Shown: piece by piece, positions 14,641-16,765 of the stretch
Layout of the letters: each line of letters opens with the position of its first letter
How positions within the stretch are numbered: position 1 is the first letter of the stretch
Origin: an uncultured Lachnospiraceae bacterium
Lineage (GTDB): Bacteria; Bacillota; Clostridia; Lachnospirales; Lachnospiraceae
DNA: 16,765 nt
Direction: 5' to 3'
NCBI GenBank assembly: GCA_902803305.1
Contig: CADCPL010000207.1
Coordinates: 1 to 16,765, forward strand
Program-made: the position numbers and the translations under genes
Notes under the pieces: generated by a model
Databases searched by the model: none
Told to the model about the DNA's origin: nothing
The model's input: only the letters and a program-made list of their open reading frames with translations

Positions 14641-15564
14641 ATGCCTATCAAAATACAGGATTCCCTGCCCGCTCAGGCGATACTTGAAAACGAGAATATA
14701 TTTGTCATGACCGAGTTTCGTGCCATGCATCAGGATATCCGTCCGCTGAATGTTCTTATTCTCAACCTAATGCCGACAAAAGAGGTAACGGAGACGCAGC
14801 TTCTTCGTAAACTCTCCAACTCACCGCTGCAGGTAAATATCGAACTTTTGCAGACGGCAAGCTATACGCCCACGCATGTCGATTCAACTCATCTTGCCAG
14901 CTTTTATACGACTTTCGACAAGGTAAAGGACCGGAAGTTTGACGGCATGATAATCACGGGAGCTCCGCTGGAGCGCGTGAATTACGAAGACGTGGCATAC
15001 TGGGATGAACTGTGTGCGATAATGAAATGGACCGAGACGCACGTTCACTGCACCTACTATCTGTGCTGGGGAGCATATGCGGCGCTGTATTATTTTTACG
15101 GGATCAGGAACAAGTTTTATGATGAGAAGCTCTCGGGTATATACAGTCACAGGGTCATCAAGCCCACGTCACCTCTGTTTCGGGGATTTGATGATATATT
15201 CTATGCTCCGCAGAGCAGAGAGATATATGTGACACATGAACAGATAGCGAACATAGATGAACTGGAACTTATGGCCGATTCGGATGAGGCGGGCGTGACC
15301 ATCGTCAAGACACAGGATTCGCGCAAGTTCTTCGTTACATGTCATGCCGAATATGATGCCGATACACTTGCGAACGAGTATAAGAGAGATCTGGAAAAAG
15401 GGATCGAGCCGCAAATACCGAAGAATTATTTTCCGGATGATGATCCCACGAAACCGCCGATCGTCAAATGGAGAAGTGCGGGACAGCTTCTGTATACCAA
15501 CTGGCTGAATTATTACGTATACCAGTCTACTCCTTATGAGATCAATTCGATCGGTTCGAAATGA
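14641..15564 (+). CDS. metA: Homoserine O-acyltransferase MetA, probably acetyl-CoA type
   Basis: First committed step of methionine synthesis: acylates L-homoserine. Length 307 residues. The N-terminus MPIKIQDSLPA, then LNLMPTKEVTETQLLRKLSN, and TGAPLERVNYEDVAYW are MetA signatures. The active-site triad is visible: Cys142 in YLCWGAYAA, and His235 and Glu237 in CHAEYD. Residue 111 is Glu, which in characterised MetA enzymes favours acetyl-CoA, whereas Gly favours succinyl-CoA, so the product is probably O-acetylhomoserine. Several otherwise common positions differ: WGAYA for WGAQA, CHAEY for GHPEY, and PQSRE for PHSRH or PHSRY. AAGGAGA (14628-14634) lies 6 bases before the ATG. It follows ligA by 18 bases; no SAM riboswitch or T-box is visible upstream. 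Confidence 0.92.
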   Translation: MPIKIQDSLPAQAILENENIFVMTEFRAMHQDIRPLNVLILNLMPTKEVTETQLLRKLSNSPLQVNIELLQTASYTPTHVDSTHLASFYTTFDKVKDRKFDGMIITGAPLERVNYEDVAYWDELCAIMKWTETHVHCTYYLCWGAYAALYYFYGIRNKFYDEKLSGIYSHRVIKPTSPLFRGFDDIFYAPQSREIYVTHEQIANIDELELMADSDEAGVTIVKTQDSRKFFVTCHAEYDADTLANEYKRDLEKGIEPQIPKNYFPDDDPTKPPIVKWRSAGQLLYTNWLNYYVYQSTPYEINSIGSK

Positions 15565-15603
15565 CATGGTTAGAAAATCATATGAAAGGCAAAGAGGTAA
15601 TAG

Positions 15604-16134
15604 GTGGCTATGAAGAAACTTGAAGATTATGTTACAAGTATTCCCGATTTTCCCGAAAAGGGGATAATCTTTCGTGATATCACGAGCGTGTTATGTGATG
15701 CGGATGGCCTGCAGCTTGCGATCGATTCGTATAAGGAAATGCTGGAAGGACTGGACTTTGATGTCATAGTCGGAGCTGAGGCAAGAGGCTTCATCTTCGG
15801 GGCGGCGCTTTCTTATCTGTTTCATAAGCCGTTTGTTCCGGCAAGAAAACCCGGAAAGCTTCCGCGCCGGACTGTATCCAAGGATTATGAACTTGAGTAT
15901 GGGACTGCCACGATCCAGCTTCATTCGGATTCGATCAGGAAAGGTCAGAAGGTCGTTATCATCGATGATCTGATCGCAACGGGCGGAACGGTTGAAGCAA
16001 TAGCGGATCTTGTCGAGCAGCTTGGCGGGACCGTCGTTAAGATATGCTTTCTTATGGAGCTTGCGGGGCTTAAAGGCCGCGACAGACTGTCAAAGTATGA
16101 TGTCGAATCGGCGATAATATACGAAGGAGCCTGA
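15604..16134 (+). CDS. apt: Adenine phosphoribosyltransferase
   Basis: Cytoplasmic purine salvage: adenine plus PRPP gives AMP and pyrophosphate. Length 176 residues, typical. The N-terminal segment YVTSIPDFPEKGIIFRDITS and the ARGFIFG segment are Apt signatures, and VVIIDDLIATGGT is the PRPP-binding loop. The KPGKLP segment near residue 85 is also family-like. The GTG at 15604 sits about 6 bases after AAGAGG (15592-15597). The ATG at 15610 gives the more usual family start MKKLEDYV but is 12 bases from that site, so the start is uncertain by two codons. It lies 39 bases after metA, in a gap with no visible terminator or promoter. Its stop codon directly abuts the stop of the convergent MBOAT gene. 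Confidence 0.95.
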   Translation: MAMKKLEDYVTSIPDFPEKGIIFRDITSVLCDADGLQLAIDSYKEMLEGLDFDVIVGAEARGFIFGAALSYLFHKPFVPARKPGKLPRRTVSKDYELEYGTATIQLHSDSIRKGQKVVIIDDLIATGGTVEAIADLVEQLGGTVVKICFLMELAGLKGRDRLSKYDVESAIIYEGA

Positions 16135-16765
16135 CTAGAACTGTGAGTAAATGAACGCTCCGTTTCCGAAATACGCGAACATTGCCGTTGCGATGATAAG
16201 AGCGCAGAAGATGATCCGTGCGTACATCTTATCAAACGGAAGAGGCTTTATCGGATCGTTTCCGTTATTAAATCTTGCTCCGATGAACTGAACGACAAGA
16301 AGCAGGATACCGAATATGAATGTGTACACATAATAATATGCCGCGCCTTCCGCAAACGTAACTATCCTTTTGATGATGGTCAGCGTATCGGACAGAGTTG
16401 ATGCACGAAACGGTATCCAAAGGAAATTGATAAATAAGAAATTAAGTATCATGGAAGGGATGCGCCAGGCTTTTGATGCCTGTGCATCTTTTTTGTTGCC
16501 GAAGATCAGGCGATGGATAAGCTGCCCTATGCCGTGCAGCATACCCCAGATCAGGAAGTTTATCGTTGACCCGTGCCACATGCCGCTAATTATCATAACG
16601 AGCATGATATTGATATATGTCCGCACATTTCCTTTGCGGTTGCCGCCAAGAGGGATGTATACGTATTCACGAAGCCACGATGAAAGGCTTATGTGCCATC
16701 TCGACCAGAACTCGGAAGGGTTCGTTGACATATACGGAAGATTGAAGTTGGCCGGTATGTCAAAC
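16135..16765 (-). CDS. MBOAT family membrane-bound O-acyltransferase (3' part, cut by window edge)
   Basis: The last 209 codons of a larger gene (AlgI/DltB-like proteins are usually 380-500 residues). The frame stays open to the window edge, so the Met at 16731 is internal. Reading from the edge, FDIPANFNLPYMSTNPSEFW leads into RWHISLSSWLREYVYIPLGG, the conserved MBOAT segment, then ISGMWHGSTINFLIWG with the presumed catalytic His of WHG, followed by three or so further helices and the FIYSQF end typical of AlgI/DltB. These enzymes move acyl groups onto extracellular polymers such as alginate, teichoic acid or exopolysaccharide; the target here is unknown. It ends with TAG at 16135-16137, base-adjacent to the apt stop. 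Confidence 0.93.
   Translation of the reverse strand, partial: FDIPANFNLPYMSTNPSEFWSRWHISLSSWLREYVYIPLGGNRKGNVRTYINIMLVMIISGMWHGSTINFLIWGMLHGIGQLIHRLIFGNKKDAQASKAWRIPSMILNFLFINFLWIPFRASTLSDTLTIIKRIVTFAEGAAYYYVYTFIFGILLLVVQFIGARFNNGNDPIKPLPFDKMYARIIFCALIIATAMFAYFGNGAFIYSQF

Noticed and set aside
1..16765. CRISPR array, insertion sequence, prophage, integron or toxin-antitoxin pair
   Set aside because: No regularly spaced repeats, transposase or integrase motifs, terminal inverted repeats or paired small genes were seen. The region reads as stable core chromosome.

Overview
The window looks like an ordinary, gene-dense stretch of chromosome from a low-to-middle GC Gram-positive bacterium of the Lachnospiraceae type (Butyrivibrio/Roseburia-like). 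The evidence is strong Shine-Dalgarno sites, an FtsZ and an NrdR typical of Clostridia, a YqeG-type HAD phosphatase next to efp, a DUF5688-like protein, and a LigA variant I associate with this family. This is inference from protein sequence, not a placement by 16S or marker-gene phylogeny.

Layout. All genes except the last run on the + strand. (1) 130-1994: ftsZ (cell division) and nrdR (ribonucleotide reductase repressor), closed by a hairpin terminator at 2019-2049. (2) 2085-6905: a tight four-gene ABC importer of the peptide/nickel family: a lipoprotein binding protein, two permeases, and one polypeptide carrying both ATPase domains. (3) 6959-7468: a 127-residue protein of unknown function with its own extended -10 promoter, a 5'-terminal hairpin and a terminator. 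(4) 7481-9550: a ten-helix EamA-type exporter fused in frame to a complete YqeG-like HAD phosphatase, followed by efp and a terminator. (5) 9609-10493: a DUF5688-like gene of unknown role. (6) 10482-11938: a promoter, tRNA-Arg(CCG) with a hairpin in its 5' leader, and a membrane-anchored double-SH3b protein, then a terminator. (7) 11961-16134: rluF-like pseudouridine synthase, ligA, metA (acetyl-type by residue 111) and apt in one direction. (8) 16135-16765: the 3' end of an MBOAT acyltransferase gene on the minus strand, its stop codon directly abutting that of apt.

How the genes work together. Most are housekeeping genes for division, dNTP control, translation (EF-P, tRNA, rRNA modification), DNA joining, methionine synthesis and purine salvage, and they do not form one pathway. 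The only clear multi-gene machine is the importer. I see no phage, insertion sequence, CRISPR array or defence island.

The points most worth a second look are: the exporter-phosphatase fusion; the promoter that lies inside the preceding terminator and appears to produce a leaderless mRNA for that fusion; the 5'-terminal hairpin before the unknown 127-residue protein; the palindrome before the DUF5688-like gene; the tRNA leader hairpin; and active-site substitutions in LigA and MetA. No unexplained gap longer than 300 bases exists.
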